Shown here in pieces: positions 1 to 9,093 of a DNA stretch of 64,000 nt. Position 1 is the stretch's first letter, and the number at the start of each line of letters is the position of its first letter. Below the pieces are notes generated by a model that made no database searches, had not been told where the DNA came from, and was given only the letters and a program-made list of their open reading frames with translations. The position numbers were made by a program, and so were the translations under genes. Source of the stretch: DATHZQ01 sp963823505 (GTDB taxonomy: Bacteria; Actinomycetota; Acidimicrobiia; Spongiisociales; UBA5794); contig CAWGLY010000005.1 of assembly GCA_963823505.1 (NCBI GenBank), forward strand, positions 1,860,001-1,924,000. Direction: 5' to 3'.

Positions 1-2682
1 ACCAATGCCGCCAACGGCTTTTCGGCGTTGATCACCCACGCTGAGGCTGAGCGGCTCGCCGCCAATCCGGACGTGCTGCTGGTCATGCCGGACACCCTTC
101 GGCAGCTGACCACGGAGAATTCGCCCACGTTCCTTGGTCTCACCGACGAAGGTGGTGCCTGGGCAAGTGGCTACACAGGCGAAGACGTCGTCGTTGGTGT
201 CATCGACTCCGGCATCTGGCCCGAGCATCCGAGCTTCGAGGACGACGGCTCCTATCGCCGTCTGCCGCGCTTCAGCTTGGACGAGTCGGTCTACTCGGCG
301 TGTGACTTCGGCAATTCCGATCACAACCCGAACGACGTGGACTTCGAGTGCAACAACAAGCTCCTCGGTGCCCGGCAGATCCTGCCGACGTACCGTGCGC
401 TGATCGGCGCAGAGCCCACGGAGTACGACTCGGCGCGTGACGACGACGGCCACGGTACCCACACCGCCTCCACGGCGGCGGGTAACGCCGGCGTCCAGGC
501 TGAGGTCTTTGGTGTCGACCGCGGCGTCGTGAGCGGTATCGCTCCTCGCGCCCGCGTCATCGCCTACAAGGGTCTTGGCATCCTCGGCGGCTTTGGTTCC
601 GACCTTGCTGCCGCCATCGATCAGGCCGTTGCTGACGGTGTCGACGTCATCAACTACTCGGTCGGCGGTGGTGCAAGCCTCACCGGTGCGGACGACCTCG
701 CCTACCTGTTCGCAGCTGACGCGGGCGTCTTCGTGGCGACTTCGGCCAGCAACAGCGGCCCCGGCCCGGACACCATCGGTGGCCCAGCGTCGGTACCTTG
801 GCTGACCTCGGTCGGCGCCAGCACGCAAGACCGCACCTTCGAGGGCTCGGCGTCCTCGAGCGACGGATGGGAGTTCTTTGGAGCCTCGATCACGAACGGC
901 ACCGACGAGCTGACGCTGGTCGACGCCGCCGATGCCGGCGACGAGCTGTGCAACATCGGTGCACTCGATGAGGACGTCGTGGCAGGCAACGTCGTGCTCT
1001 GTCTGCGTGGTGCGATTGCCCGGGTGGACAAGAGCCGTGCGGTGTACGAGGCCGGGGGCGCAGGAATGATCCTGTACAACCCGACCGACACGCAAGCTCT
1101 GGTCACGGACAACCACTGGGTCCCGAGCGTTCACATCAACCTGACGAGCGGCCTGGCCATCAAGGACTACATCGCCGGTGCCGGTGATGCTGCGGTCGCA
1201 CAGATCAACGGTGGTTCACCGGTGGCGCAAGACGCTCCATGGATGGCGGACTTCTCGTCCCGTGGTCCCAATGGCGTGGCCGAAGACATCATCAAGCCGG
1301 ATGTGACCGCTCCGGGTGTGAACATCCTCGCCGGCAACACGCCGACCCCGGTCGGCTTCTCGCAGCCGGAGAGCGGGTTCCCTGGTCAGCTGTTCCAGTC
1401 GATCAGCGGTACATCGATGTCGAGCCCGCACGTTGCAGGCCTGTTCGCGTTGCTGAAGCAGGCGTACCCGAGGTGGTCGCCGGCGGCAGCGAAGTCAGCC
1501 CTCATGACCACGTCCTACCAGGATGTCATGAAGGAAGACGGCGTGACGCCAGCCGATCCGTTCGACATGGGTGCCGGTCACGTTGATCCGAGTGGTGTGG
1601 CTTCCGCACCGAACTCGATCTTCAACCCCGGAATCGTGTACGACGCCGGATTCAACGACTATCTCGGGTTCCTGTGTGATGCAGCGCCTGAGATCTTCTC
1701 GGATCCAGCCGCCACGTGCGCATCCCTCGACGCTGCTGGCATCCCAACGGATGCGAGCGACCTGAACTTGGCGTCGATCGCAGTCGCCGAGCTTGCGGGC
1801 ACGCAGACAGTCACACGTACGGTCACGAACGTCTCGCGCTCGCGGCTCGTGCTGCGTCCCGCCGTCAAGGCACCGGCCGGCTACGAGGTCGAGGTCTCGC
1901 CAAGAGTGCTCAGGGTTACCGCAGGTGGTAGCTCGAGCTACGAGGTGACGATCACGGCAACGGACGCCGCTCCCATCGGGGAGTTCAAGTTCGGTGCGTT
2001 GGTCTGGGAAGGCAGCGGCTACAGCGCCTACTCGCCGATTGCAGTCCGCGCTCAGCTGTTCAACGCTCCCTCGGTCGTGAGCGGTGCGGGTGAGGATGGG
2101 AGTGCAAGCTTCGATGTCACGTTCGGTTACAGCGGCGACTACACCGCAGCAGCCCACGGCCTCGAGGCGGCGACCGTTATCGAGGACAACGTGGTGCAAG
2201 ACCCGGATCAGACGTTTGATCCGAATGATGGGTTCAGCAACGCCCACGAGTTCACGACGAGTGGCGCCGCCTATGTGCGCTTCGCCATCCCGCCAGATGG
2301 GGTGCCGACGGCCGATCACGACCTCGACATGTTCCTCTACGACTCCGCAGGCAACCAGGTTGCCTCGAGCACGTTGGGCGGGACGGATGAGGAGATCTCG
2401 GTCGTGCTCCCGCCGGACGACACGTGGACCCTCTACGTGCACGGCTGGCAGACGGTTGATGCCAGCGCCGACTACACGTTGTATGCCTGGATCGTTTCGG
2501 CGACACCAGGTGGCAACATGACGGTGGACAGCGCTCCGGCAGCGGCGACACTCGGTGCAACCGAGCCTGTCGATGTCAGCTGGACCGGCGCCACCGCTGG
2601 CGAGTGGCACCTCGGTGCCGTGTCCCACAGCGATGCAGCAGGTCTCATCGGCCTGACGCTCGTCGAGGTGGACAACCGCTAG
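1..2682 (+). CDS. Secreted subtilisin-like serine protease (S8), 5' end outside window
   Basis: Partial gene: the frame is open from base 1 and the first visible residues (TNAANGFSA) match the end of the propeptide of the paralogue at 9094, so the start and signal peptide lie upstream. The catalytic triad is visible: Asp in VVVGVIDSG (codon 205-207), His in DDDGHGTHTAS, Ser in SISGTSMSSPH. The oxyanion Asn sits in SASNSG. A PA domain is inserted between His and Ser (around GGAGMILYNP). After the protease come a fibronectin-III-like domain (TRTVTNVSR onward) and a C-terminal beta domain resembling bacterial pre-peptidase domains (DHDLDMFLYDSAGN). It is expected to be an exported endopeptidase. 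It is closely related along its whole length to the protease at 9094-12192, which suggests local duplication. Confidence 0.93.
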   Translation, partial: TNAANGFSALITHAEAERLAANPDVLLVMPDTLRQLTTENSPTFLGLTDEGGAWASGYTGEDVVVGVIDSGIWPEHPSFEDDGSYRRLPRFSLDESVYSACDFGNSDHNPNDVDFECNNKLLGARQILPTYRALIGAEPTEYDSARDDDGHGTHTASTAAGNAGVQAEVFGVDRGVVSGIAPRARVIAYKGLGILGGFGSDLAAAIDQAVADGVDVINYSVGGGASLTGADDLAYLFAADAGVFVATSASNSGPGPDTIGGPASVPWLTSVGASTQDRTFEGSASSSDGWEFFGASITNGTDELTLVDAADAGDELCNIGALDEDVVAGNVVLCLRGAIARVDKSRAVYEAGGAGMILYNPTDTQALVTDNHWVPSVHINLTSGLAIKDYIAGAGDAAVAQINGGSPVAQDAPWMADFSSRGPNGVAEDIIKPDVTAPGVNILAGNTPTPVGFSQPESGFPGQLFQSISGTSMSSPHVAGLFALLKQAYPRWSPAAAKSALMTTSYQDVMKEDGVTPADPFDMGAGHVDPSGVASAPNSIFNPGIVYDAGFNDYLGFLCDAAPEIFSDPAATCASLDAAGIPTDASDLNLASIAVAELAGTQTVTRTVTNVSRSRLVLRPAVKAPAGYEVEVSPRVLRVTAGGSSSYEVTITATDAAPIGEFKFGALVWEGSGYSAYSPIAVRAQLFNAPSVVSGAGEDGSASFDVTFGYSGDYTAAAHGLEAATVIEDNVVQDPDQTFDPNDGFSNAHEFTTSGAAYVRFAIPPDGVPTADHDLDMFLYDSAGNQVASSTLGGTDEEISVVLPPDDTWTLYVHGWQTVDASADYTLYAWIVSATPGGNMTVDSAPAAATLGATEPVDVSWTGATAGEWHLGAVSHSDAAGLIGLTLVEVDNR

Positions 2683-2689
2683 CAACCAT

Positions 2690-2747
2690 ACGCACACGAC
2701 AACTCGAGAGGGCGTCCCGCAAGGGGCGCCCTCTCTTGCGTGTGCGT
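2690..2747 (+). terminator. Strong hairpin terminator after protease 1
   Basis: The core is a 13-bp stem (2706-2718 with 2723-2735, one G-T pair) capped by a GCAA tetraloop. Flanking arms ACGCACAC (2690-2697) and GTGTGCGT (2740-2747) are also complementary and could extend it. It starts 8 bases after the stop codon. There is no T-tract, as is common for actinobacterial terminators. Confidence 0.8.
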
Positions 2748-2780
2748 GTGCTTCGCCGTGCAGGGGCTCCTGGCGTCGTG

Positions 2781-2911
2781 TAGGGTCGAGTTGAATCGAA
2801 TGCGTGGGGTGGCTATCCCCCGTATCGGCCGCCTTGGGGCGCGAGGTTGCCAACGGCTGGCCCTCCCTGGAGAGAGACCCGGGTGTGCGCCCGGGGAAAG
2901 GGGAACGCATC
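2781..2911 (+). promoter_or_regulatory. Promoter and structured leader of protease 2
   Basis: A -10-like TAGGGT lies at 2781-2786, followed by about 120 bases of GC-rich leader. The leader contains several possible stems, the clearest being CCCGGG (2878-2883) pairing with CCCGGG (2890-2895) around a 6-base loop. A Shine-Dalgarno-like AAAGGGGA follows directly before the GTG start. The hairpin next to the ribosome binding site could modulate translation. It does not match any riboswitch consensus I know. Confidence 0.4.
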
Positions 2912-5900
2912 GTGGTGCGACGCCTACTCGTAGTGTCAAGTGCCCTGGCCCTCATGCTCGCCGTTCTCGTGCCGGCTGCAGCCGGTGCAGCGGACGGTCC
3001 CGACCGATCGGATCGAGCTTCCGCTCCCGACCACGTCGCTGAGCTCCAACTGGATCGTCCGGCGACCTCCGGTGTCGGACTGGACGCCGAACTCCGTGCA
3101 GCAACCGGCACCCAGACCGTCATCGTCCGTCTCGTTGGAGATGCGGTGGCAGAGTCACCGGCACAAACCAAAGCAGCCCGGCGAGCCCAGAAGAAGGCTG
3201 TGCAGGCCGAGCAGGCAGCGTTTGTCGACCGGGCGAGTCGCATCGCACCTGATGCCCAAGTCCTCGCAGAAACGCAGACGGTGCTGAACGCGGTCTTCCT
3301 CGAGGTCGACGCAGCCGCCCTGGCAGAGCTGGCCGCCGATCCGAGCGTGTTGCGCATCAGCCGCGTGGCCGACTACGAAATGGACCTGTCCGAGACCGTG
3401 CCGTACATCGGCGCCGCGGCGGTACAGGCAGCGGGCTACGACGGAAGCGGCATCAAAGTGGCAGTGCTCGACAGCGGCATCGACTACACGCATGCAGCCT
3501 TCGGCGGCAGTGGGGACCCGGCGGACTACGCAGCCAACGACCCCAACATCATCGAGACCGACACATTCCCAACGGCGAAGGTCGTTGGTGGATACGACTT
3601 CGTCGGCAGCAACTGGCCGAACGCACCTGAGGCGCCTGACCCCGATCCCCTCGACGACGGCCCACAGGCGGGTCACGGCACCCATGTCGGGCACATCATC
3701 GGAGGTGTGGGCGGCGTCGCCCCTGCCGTCGACCTCTACGCCGTGAAGGTCTGCTCGTCGGTATCGACGAGCTGCTCGGGCATTGCACTCATCCAGGGAA
3801 TGGACTTCGCCGTTGACCCTGATGGCGATGGCGATCCCTCCGATGCCGTCGACGTGATCAACATGTCACTTGGCTCGAACTACGGCCAGTCCTTCGACGA
3901 CGACCTGTCGGTTGCGGTGGACAATGCCACGGCGCTCGGCGTACTCACGGTGGCGTCGGCAGGCAACGCCGCCGACAAGCCGTTCATCGTCGGCACCCCG
4001 TCGGCGACGTCCACCGCGCTGTCCGTGGCCCAAACCCAGGTGCCGTCGGCCTCGCTCCAGCTGATCAACGTGGACGGTGTCGACTACCCGGCGGTCTTCC
4101 AACCGTGGGCCGCACCGCTCACCGGCGTCGTCACCGGACCGGTGCAATACGGCGACGGCGCCGGCGGCAATCTGGACGGTTGTGCGCCGTTTGGAGGCGA
4201 CCTCACCGGTCTCGTCGTCTTGATCGATCGTGGGGCGTGCAACTTCAGCCTCAAGATCAGCAACGTCAGCCAGGCCGGCGGTGCAGCAGGAATCATCGGG
4301 CTGGTGGCTCCCGGCGCACCGTTCAGCGGCGGCGACGGTGGCGACCGTCCGATCGACATTCCGGGCTACATGATCAGCCAAGCCGACTCGAACGCCATCA
4401 AGGCTGCAATCGGCAATCCGGGGACCGGCACAATCGATCCGGCCAACCAACTGCCGCTCGTCGGGCAGATGGTGGGCTCCTCGTCGCGGGGACCCAACTT
4501 CCAGACCTTCATCATCAAGCCGGAGATCGGTGCGCCGGGCGCATCCGTCTCGGCAATCGCCGGAACGGGCGTCGATGAAGGCCCGTTCGGCGGGACGTCG
4601 GGTGCCGCACCGATGGTCTCCGGCTCGGCAGCACTGCTGCTCCAATCGGAACCGGCCCTGAGCCCGGCCGAATCGAAAGCAAGACTGGTGAACACCGGCG
4701 ATACGGACATCGACACCGATCCCTTCACGGGGTTGGCGCCGATCACCCGCATCGGCGGCGGTGAGGTCCGCGTGGACAACGCGGTGAACACGCCGCTCGC
4801 AGCCTGGGATGCCGACAATCTGCTGCCGACGTTGAGCTTCGGGCACGTCGACGTGGCCCAGAGCCGGCTGACGTTGCGCAAGCGGATCAGGGTTCAGAAC
4901 TACTCCGACCAGACGATGGTCTTGGATGTGAACCCGACGTTCCGCTATGCGGATGACGAGGCCAGCGGTGCCGTAGCAGTGAGCGTGTCGCCCAGCACGG
5001 TGCGGGTCAACGCCGGAGCGTCGAAAGTCGTTGAGGTGCGGCTCACCATCGACGGTGGCCTGCTGCCCGGCAACTTCATGAACTCCGGTTCTGAAGGTGC
5101 CAACGGCGCCAGCCTGACGGCCAACGAGTTCGACGGCTACGTCAATCTCGAAGACGGCGGCGGCACGTCCATCCACGTGCCCTGGCAGGTGCTGCCGCGG
5201 CAGGCGGCCCACGTGGTCGCCGCCCCCCGCAACCTGAACTTCGGTCGGGGAACCACGACAACCGTGAACCTGAACAACACCGGTGTGGGGATCGCCCAGA
5301 ACGATGCGTACTCGTTGCTGGGCGTCAGCCCAGACGTGCCGGAGGGCGATCGCGGCGGTCAGAGCCCTGTCCCCGACCTGCGGGCAGCCGGCGTGAACAC
5401 CTTCCCGGTGCCGGCAGACTTCTGCTCGGCTGAGGAGTCGTTCATCTGGGCGTTTGCCACCAACACATGGGAGCGGCAGACCATGGCCGTGGCCGCACCG
5501 GCCTACTTCAGCTGGTTCCTCGACACCAACCAGGACGGGATCGACGACTACGAGGTGTTCAACTTCGATCTGTCGTTGTCCAGCGGCCTGTCGGACGGAC
5601 GCAACGTGGCGTGGGTCACCGACCTCGCCACGGGTGAGAGCACTGCGTTCTTCTTCACGGAGCAGTCGACCGTCACCGGCAACACGGTGATGCTCATCTG
5701 CGGGGAGCAGATCGGCCTCACCGGCACCGACATGCTGAACACCAACGTCGACGTGACGGCAGTCGTTGCGTGGGACTGGTACTTCGGGGGTGGCGCCACT
5801 GATGTGATGGGGCCGTTCACCATCACGCCGCTCGGCGAGCAGTACGTCGGTTCCCCGGTCGACGTGCCCGGGCAGGATCAGGGGTCGATGGGGGTCACGG

Positions 5901-6064
5901 ACTACGGGCCGTTCCCCGGCAACACGCCTGAGCTCGGTGTCATGGTCGTCACCAATGGCGACCGCGGCAGCGGCGCCCGCGGCGGGGCAGACGAGGCCAC
6001 CGAACTCATCGTGCTGCCGACCCGAGCCAACGCCAAGTACGCCTGGAGTGTCCTCGGCGGCTGA
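2912..6064 (+). CDS. Secreted subtilisin-like serine protease (S8) with PA domain
   Basis: About 1050 aa. The start is placed at GTG 2912 (or the adjacent GTG 2915) because an AAAGGGGA ribosome binding site precedes it and a signal peptide follows at once (RRLLVVSSALALMLAVLVP). An inhibitor-I9-like propeptide precedes the S8 domain. Catalytic Asp is in VAVLDSGIDYTH, His in GHGTHVGHIIGG, and Ser in the variant motif GGTSGAAPMVSG. A PA domain sits between His and Ser (CAPFGGDLTG to PGYMISQ). The C-terminal third contains beta-sandwich domains. The Ser motif and overall layout differ from the other two proteases here, so it belongs to a separate subtilase subfamily. Expected role is extracellular protein degradation. 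Confidence 0.92.
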   Translation: MVRRLLVVSSALALMLAVLVPAAAGAADGPDRSDRASAPDHVAELQLDRPATSGVGLDAELRAATGTQTVIVRLVGDAVAESPAQTKAARRAQKKAVQAEQAAFVDRASRIAPDAQVLAETQTVLNAVFLEVDAAALAELAADPSVLRISRVADYEMDLSETVPYIGAAAVQAAGYDGSGIKVAVLDSGIDYTHAAFGGSGDPADYAANDPNIIETDTFPTAKVVGGYDFVGSNWPNAPEAPDPDPLDDGPQAGHGTHVGHIIGGVGGVAPAVDLYAVKVCSSVSTSCSGIALIQGMDFAVDPDGDGDPSDAVDVINMSLGSNYGQSFDDDLSVAVDNATALGVLTVASAGNAADKPFIVGTPSATSTALSVAQTQVPSASLQLINVDGVDYPAVFQPWAAPLTGVVTGPVQYGDGAGGNLDGCAPFGGDLTGLVVLIDRGACNFSLKISNVSQAGGAAGIIGLVAPGAPFSGGDGGDRPIDIPGYMISQADSNAIKAAIGNPGTGTIDPANQLPLVGQMVGSSSRGPNFQTFIIKPEIGAPGASVSAIAGTGVDEGPFGGTSGAAPMVSGSAALLLQSEPALSPAESKARLVNTGDTDIDTDPFTGLAPITRIGGGEVRVDNAVNTPLAAWDADNLLPTLSFGHVDVAQSRLTLRKRIRVQNYSDQTMVLDVNPTFRYADDEASGAVAVSVSPSTVRVNAGASKVVEVRLTIDGGLLPGNFMNSGSEGANGASLTANEFDGYVNLEDGGGTSIHVPWQVLPRQAAHVVAAPRNLNFGRGTTTTVNLNNTGVGIAQNDAYSLLGVSPDVPEGDRGGQSPVPDLRAAGVNTFPVPADFCSAEESFIWAFATNTWERQTMAVAAPAYFSWFLDTNQDGIDDYEVFNFDLSLSSGLSDGRNVAWVTDLATGESTAFFFTEQSTVTGNTVMLICGEQIGLTGTDMLNTNVDVTAVVAWDWYFGGGATDVMGPFTITPLGEQYVGSPVDVPGQDQGSMGVTDYGPFPGNTPELGVMVVTNGDRGSGARGGADEATELIVLPTRANAKYAWSVLGG

Positions 6065-6083
6065 ACCAGCGTATCCACAGATC

Positions 6084-6117
6084 ATTGAGGGGCAGGGTTT
6101 GCGCCCTGCCCCTCAAT
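6084..6117. terminator. Bidirectional hairpin terminator
   Basis: Perfect 14-bp stem (6084-6097 with 6104-6117) and 6-base loop TTTGCG. It lies between the converging protease gene (ends 6064, plus) and lipoprotein gene (ends 6157, minus), so it can serve both. Confidence 0.85.
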
Positions 6118-6156
6118 CGCGCAACAGCCCCTCGATCGCGCAGCCGAGCGAGCGCC

Positions 6157-6678
6157 TCAAGACGACGGGCTGGTGCCTCCGGCCCCTGTGAACGGACTCG
6201 TGCACAGCTTGAAGAACCCACCACCGCCGAGCCGGTAGTCAAACCCGACGCCGACGATCTCGAGGACGACCCAGTAGCCGGGAACCGGCGCCTGGGTATA
6301 ACTCTGTCCTGCCTCGGCGCAGCCAAGCGACCCGTCAGGCCACACCATCTCCTGCGCCGTGACGACCTCGATATCGGAAGCATCGACGCCGGCACGCACC
6401 GCAGCATCGGCGATCACCGGGGCCAGCAGGTCTTCGGGAACCTCGCCCGTCACGGTGACCGGCGCATAACTCGACGGAGGCACGGTTTCCGGCAGCGTCG
6501 CCGGAGTACGGTCTCCTCGCTCCGGCGGCGCAGTTGCAGACGAAGTGGTGTCGCCCACGTTTGCTGGATTCACGCCTGTGGAACTCACGCTACCCCCATC
6601 GCCGGCGCCGCACGCCGACACGGTGATGGCGACCAGCAGGCACGACCCAGCGATCCGCGATGCGCCACACAGGCTCAT
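6157..6678 (-). CDS. Small lipoprotein with WPDGSLGC-type domain
   Basis: 173 aa. A lipoprotein signal peptide with lipobox VSACG is followed by a Ser/Thr/Pro-rich linker. The C-terminal domain of about 85 residues carries MVWPDGSLGCAEAGQSYTQA, then GYWVVLE and a late FKLC. The same domain is found in the products at 7597 and 12269; the two conserved cysteines could form a disulfide. A good ribosome binding site (AGAAGGAC) precedes the ATG. Function unknown. The pattern resembles a domain of uncharacterised secreted proteins in actinobacteria and cyanobacteria (from memory). The neighbourhood is rich in exported proteases, but a link such as inhibition is only speculation. Confidence 0.75.
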   Translation of the reverse strand: MSLCGASRIAGSCLLVAITVSACGAGDGGSVSSTGVNPANVGDTTSSATAPPERGDRTPATLPETVPPSSYAPVTVTGEVPEDLLAPVIADAAVRAGVDASDIEVVTAQEMVWPDGSLGCAEAGQSYTQAPVPGYWVVLEIVGVGFDYRLGGGGFFKLCTSPFTGAGGTSPSS

Positions 6679-6732
6679 GTCCTTCTGACGCAGCGGGAAC
6701 AGATCGAGTTCCCGACCACGCGAACTCCTCGC

Positions 6733-7494
6733 TCAAGCCGTCCTGGTTGCGACGACAAAACGGCCGGGAGCGCCGTCCATCAACGCAACATCGTTGCGCG
6801 TAGAAAGCTTCGCGGCAAGCGCCATCTCCCCGGGCACCCTCGGCTCGGTCCCATCGCGGACAACGAGCATGCCGCCCGGCTTCACGCCGGGCCACCAGTG
6901 GTCGAACAGCTGCTGCATGCGCTGCTCAGGGAACGGAATGTCGAGGTACACGAGATCAAAGCGGCCGGGCTCAACGACATGCGTCACGGCGTCGTCCGGT
7001 ACGAGCTCGACTCGATCGGCCAGCCCAGCCCGATCGAGTGCGGTCTGAACCGACGCACGGAACCCCGACCCAGTGCCCTGCCGGCGATCCCGGCCCTTCT
7101 CAAATGAGTCATCGTCAACCGACACTACGTGTGCGCCGGCCGCAGCCATCAGAAAAGTCGTTCCGCCCTTGGCTCTTCCCACTTCGGCGACCGCTGGCTG
7201 CCCCATGTTCCGGATGGTCCGGAAGAGCCACCCAGCCTCATCGAACATCAGCTGGCTCACGCCGCGGTTGGCGTAGTTCGGGGTGAACAACCAGGTCAGA
7301 TCCTCGAGGTGGCCGAACTCTGCCAGATCTGCCGGCATCGCGTCAGCGAGTCCGGCATCGTCGTGAATCGCTCGAGCTCCGATCCGGTGCAGGAGGGTGG
7401 AACGGATCTGGTCGTCGTCGAGCAATCGATCGAGACGTTGCCGATACCGCGAATGGGTTTCCGCCTTGCGGATGAGATCACCCACGATGCCCAT
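6733..7494 (-). CDS. Class I SAM-dependent methyltransferase (Methyltransf_24-like)
   Basis: 253 aa. The start is placed at ATG 7494 because a strong ribosome binding site (GGGGAGGG) lies just upstream. The N-terminal part is helical. The Rossmann methyltransferase core begins at PAVAEVGRAKGGTTF (SAM-binding glycine motif), followed by VVSVDDDSF, DLVYLDIPFP and GGMLVVRDG. The D-x-P-F-P segment and the VKPGGMLV strand are typical of small O-methyltransferases of the TylF/Methyltransf_24 type. Substrate unknown. It is probably its own transcription unit, because a hairpin terminator separates it from the upstream gene. Confidence 0.75.
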   Translation of the reverse strand: MGIVGDLIRKAETHSRYRQRLDRLLDDDQIRSTLLHRIGARAIHDDAGLADAMPADLAEFGHLEDLTWLFTPNYANRGVSQLMFDEAGWLFRTIRNMGQPAVAEVGRAKGGTTFLMAAAGAHVVSVDDDSFEKGRDRRQGTGSGFRASVQTALDRAGLADRVELVPDDAVTHVVEPGRFDLVYLDIPFPEQRMQQLFDHWWPGVKPGGMLVVRDGTEPRVPGEMALAAKLSTRNDVALMDGAPGRFVVATRTA

Positions 7495-7562
7495 TGACCC
7501 TCCCCAAGTCGACGTGCAAAGCCACAGTTTACGACGGCTTCCTCGCACCGCACCGCGCCAAG

Positions 7563-7591
7563 CGAACATCTGACAGGGTGTCGGATGTTCG
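7563..7591 (-). terminator. Hairpin terminator after the htpX unit
   Basis: 13-bp stem (7563-7575 with 7579-7591, one G-T pair) around a 3-base loop, starting 5 bases after the stop codon of the small gene at 7597. It separates the htpX unit from the methyltransferase gene. Confidence 0.75.
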
Positions 7592-7596
7592 GCCGG

Positions 7597-7878
7597 CTAG
7601 ATCGGCGTCACATCACGCGGCTTGAGGTTGCGCTTGGGTGGCGGTGGCGAGCGGCGCCTCGCCGTGTCCTGCTCACAGAGGAAGGGCGGGCGGCGGCCGC
7701 CTCCGTGGTAGCGATACGTCGTGCCATCGTGCTCGAGCACGATGCGGTAGCCGTTGACCAGCGCTTGGGTGTAGCGCATGCCGGGCTGCGGACAGCCGAG
7801 GCTGCCATCACGCCAAGTGACTTCCTCCTGGCAGACGGTCGTGATGGCGCCGGGGTCAACGCCCAGCCGCTGCGCCAA
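7597..7878 (-). CDS. Small WRDGSLGC-domain protein without signal peptide; start uncertain
   Basis: At least 93 aa from TTG 7878. It carries the domain shared with the lipoproteins at 6157 and 12269: TWRDGSLGCPQPGMRYTQAL, GYRIVLEHDG and PPFLC, with both conserved cysteines. Homology with the product at 12269 (VADLAQRLGVDP against IADLAGRLGIDE) begins before the TTG. The frame stays open upstream across the htpX stop codon (7917-7919), but it contains no ATG or GTG there. The gene may therefore start at a rare codon (CTG 7908 or 7920) by coupling to htpX, or be a 5'-truncated copy that lost its signal peptide. Function unknown. Confidence 0.6.
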   Translation of the reverse strand: MAQRLGVDPGAITTVCQEEVTWRDGSLGCPQPGMRYTQALVNGYRIVLEHDGTTYRYHGGGRRPPFLCEQDTARRRSPPPPKRNLKPRDVTPI

Positions 7879-7916
7879 ATCGGCGACGGCGAGCTCGTGC
7901 GGGCTCAGCCGCTCGC

Positions 7917-8789
7917 TCAGCGGATTCCCATCGACATGTCCTGCAGCCGCTGCACCCGCTCCGGGATCGGCGGGTGAGTGCTGAACATCTTGCCAAAGCC
8001 GCCACGTCCCCCCCGGCCCTGCTTCCCAAAGGCCTTCAGCGGGTCGGCGATGAACAGCTGCGACACGGCGGGGTTCACTTCCATCGGGATGCGGCTCGTT
8101 CCGGCCTCGAGCTTCTGCAGCGCAGAAGCCAGTGCGATCGGCGAACCAGTCATCTCTGCGCCGCTGCGATCCGCCTGGAACTCGCGGGAGCGCGAGATTG
8201 CCATCTGGATGACCATCGCCGCCAAGGGAGCCACGATGATGCCGATGAGCGCCCCAATTGCGCCGATGGCACCGTTGTCCCTGCGGCCGCCGAGCCCGCC
8301 CCAGAACGCCATGCGAGTCAGGAACGACAACGCTGCGGCAATGGTGGCAGCGATCGTTGCGATCAGAATGTCGCGGTTCTTGACGTGGGACAGCTCATGA
8401 GCCAGCACGCCCTCCAGCTCCTGATCGGTCATCAAGCTCAAGATGCCGGTGGTCACGGCAACCGCTGCGTGGCGCGGGCTCCTGCCCGTCGCAAACGCGT
8501 TGGGCTGAGGCGAGTCGATGTAGTAGAGCGCCGGCATTGGCATGCTGTGCCTGCTTGCGAGCGAGCTGACGATCATTTCGACGTTGGGCATGGATCCCGG
8601 CTCGATCGGCTTCGCCCGCGATGCAGCCAGGGCGATCTTGGAGGAGAAGAAGTACATCCCGAAGTTGAACAGCACGGCAAAGCCAAGGGCAAACAGTGCG
8701 CCGCTCTGGCCGCCCAGGAGGGCGCCAAACGCGATGAAGAGGCCCCCGAGCAAGCCGAGGAGCCCTGCGGTCTTGAGGTTGTTGTTCAT
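7917..8789 (-). CDS. htpX: M48 family membrane metalloprotease HtpX
   Basis: About 290 aa, normal length for HtpX. Two N-terminal membrane segments are followed by the zinc site HELSH in VLAHELSHVKNRD, two more membrane segments, and the third zinc ligand Glu in REFQADRSGAE. HtpX is an inner-membrane endopeptidase that removes damaged or misfolded membrane proteins. I chose ATG 8789; a GTG six bases upstream is also possible. No clear ribosome binding site precedes either, but a -10 box 9 bases before the ATG suggests a leaderless or nearly leaderless mRNA. The small gene at 7597 follows closely on the same strand and may be co-transcribed. Confidence 0.93.
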   Translation of the reverse strand: MNNNLKTAGLLGLLGGLFIAFGALLGGQSGALFALGFAVLFNFGMYFFSSKIALAASRAKPIEPGSMPNVEMIVSSLASRHSMPMPALYYIDSPQPNAFATGRSPRHAAVAVTTGILSLMTDQELEGVLAHELSHVKNRDILIATIAATIAAALSFLTRMAFWGGLGGRRDNGAIGAIGALIGIIVAPLAAMVIQMAISRSREFQADRSGAEMTGSPIALASALQKLEAGTSRIPMEVNPAVSQLFIADPLKAFGKQGRGGRGGFGKMFSTHPPIPERVQRLQDMSMGIR

Positions 8790-8798
8790 GATCACATC

Positions 8799-8804
8799 AG
8801 TGTA
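8799..8804 (-). promoter_or_regulatory. -10 box of htpX (leaderless type)
   Basis: TACACT on the minus strand, 9 bases before the ATG. It fits the TANNNT pattern seen before several starts in this window. Confidence 0.45.
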
Positions 8805-9093
8805 TTGACTCGGGGGACCTACCTCCGCGATCGTCGCCCCGGACGCCCCCCGGGCTCGAGCTCGCGAAAAACGCTGCGACGTCGGCCAGTCCGCCTCACT
8901 ATCCTCGGGTTGGAACCGCAGACGGGTGGGGAAGTGATGGTGCGGAGGTGGGAAGGGCCCAACAGCCTCTTGCTGGGCGGTTTGGCGCGTATTTACGGAA
9001 CCTTCTACCGTCCTTTAGATGGGCCGAGCGACCCTTGACCGTCGCGTCGTGCACGGGGAGACTGGATACGACAGAAATGGGGGAAACCCAGCC
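8805..9093 (+). promoter_or_regulatory. Upstream region of protease 3
   Basis: About 290 bases without a convincing gene. The last part is probably the leader of the protease at 9094: possible -10 boxes TACCGT or TAGATG occur near 9005-9020, and a GGGGGAAA ribosome binding site ends 7 bases before the TTG start. No riboswitch consensus was recognised. A short imperfect stem (GCCCAACAGC against TGCTGGGC, near 8957-8978) is the only structure seen. Confidence 0.3.

Noticed and set aside
2781..2911. Cyclic-dinucleotide riboswitch before protease 2
   Set aside because: The GGGGAA-like strings suggested it, but the conserved cores of the c-di-AMP and c-di-GMP classes could not be matched.
1495..3357. 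Long open frame on the minus strand opposite proteases 1 and 2
   Set aside because: Antisense shadow of high-GC coding sequence: no recognisable domain, Arg/Gly/Asp-rich composition, and it runs through a terminator and leader.
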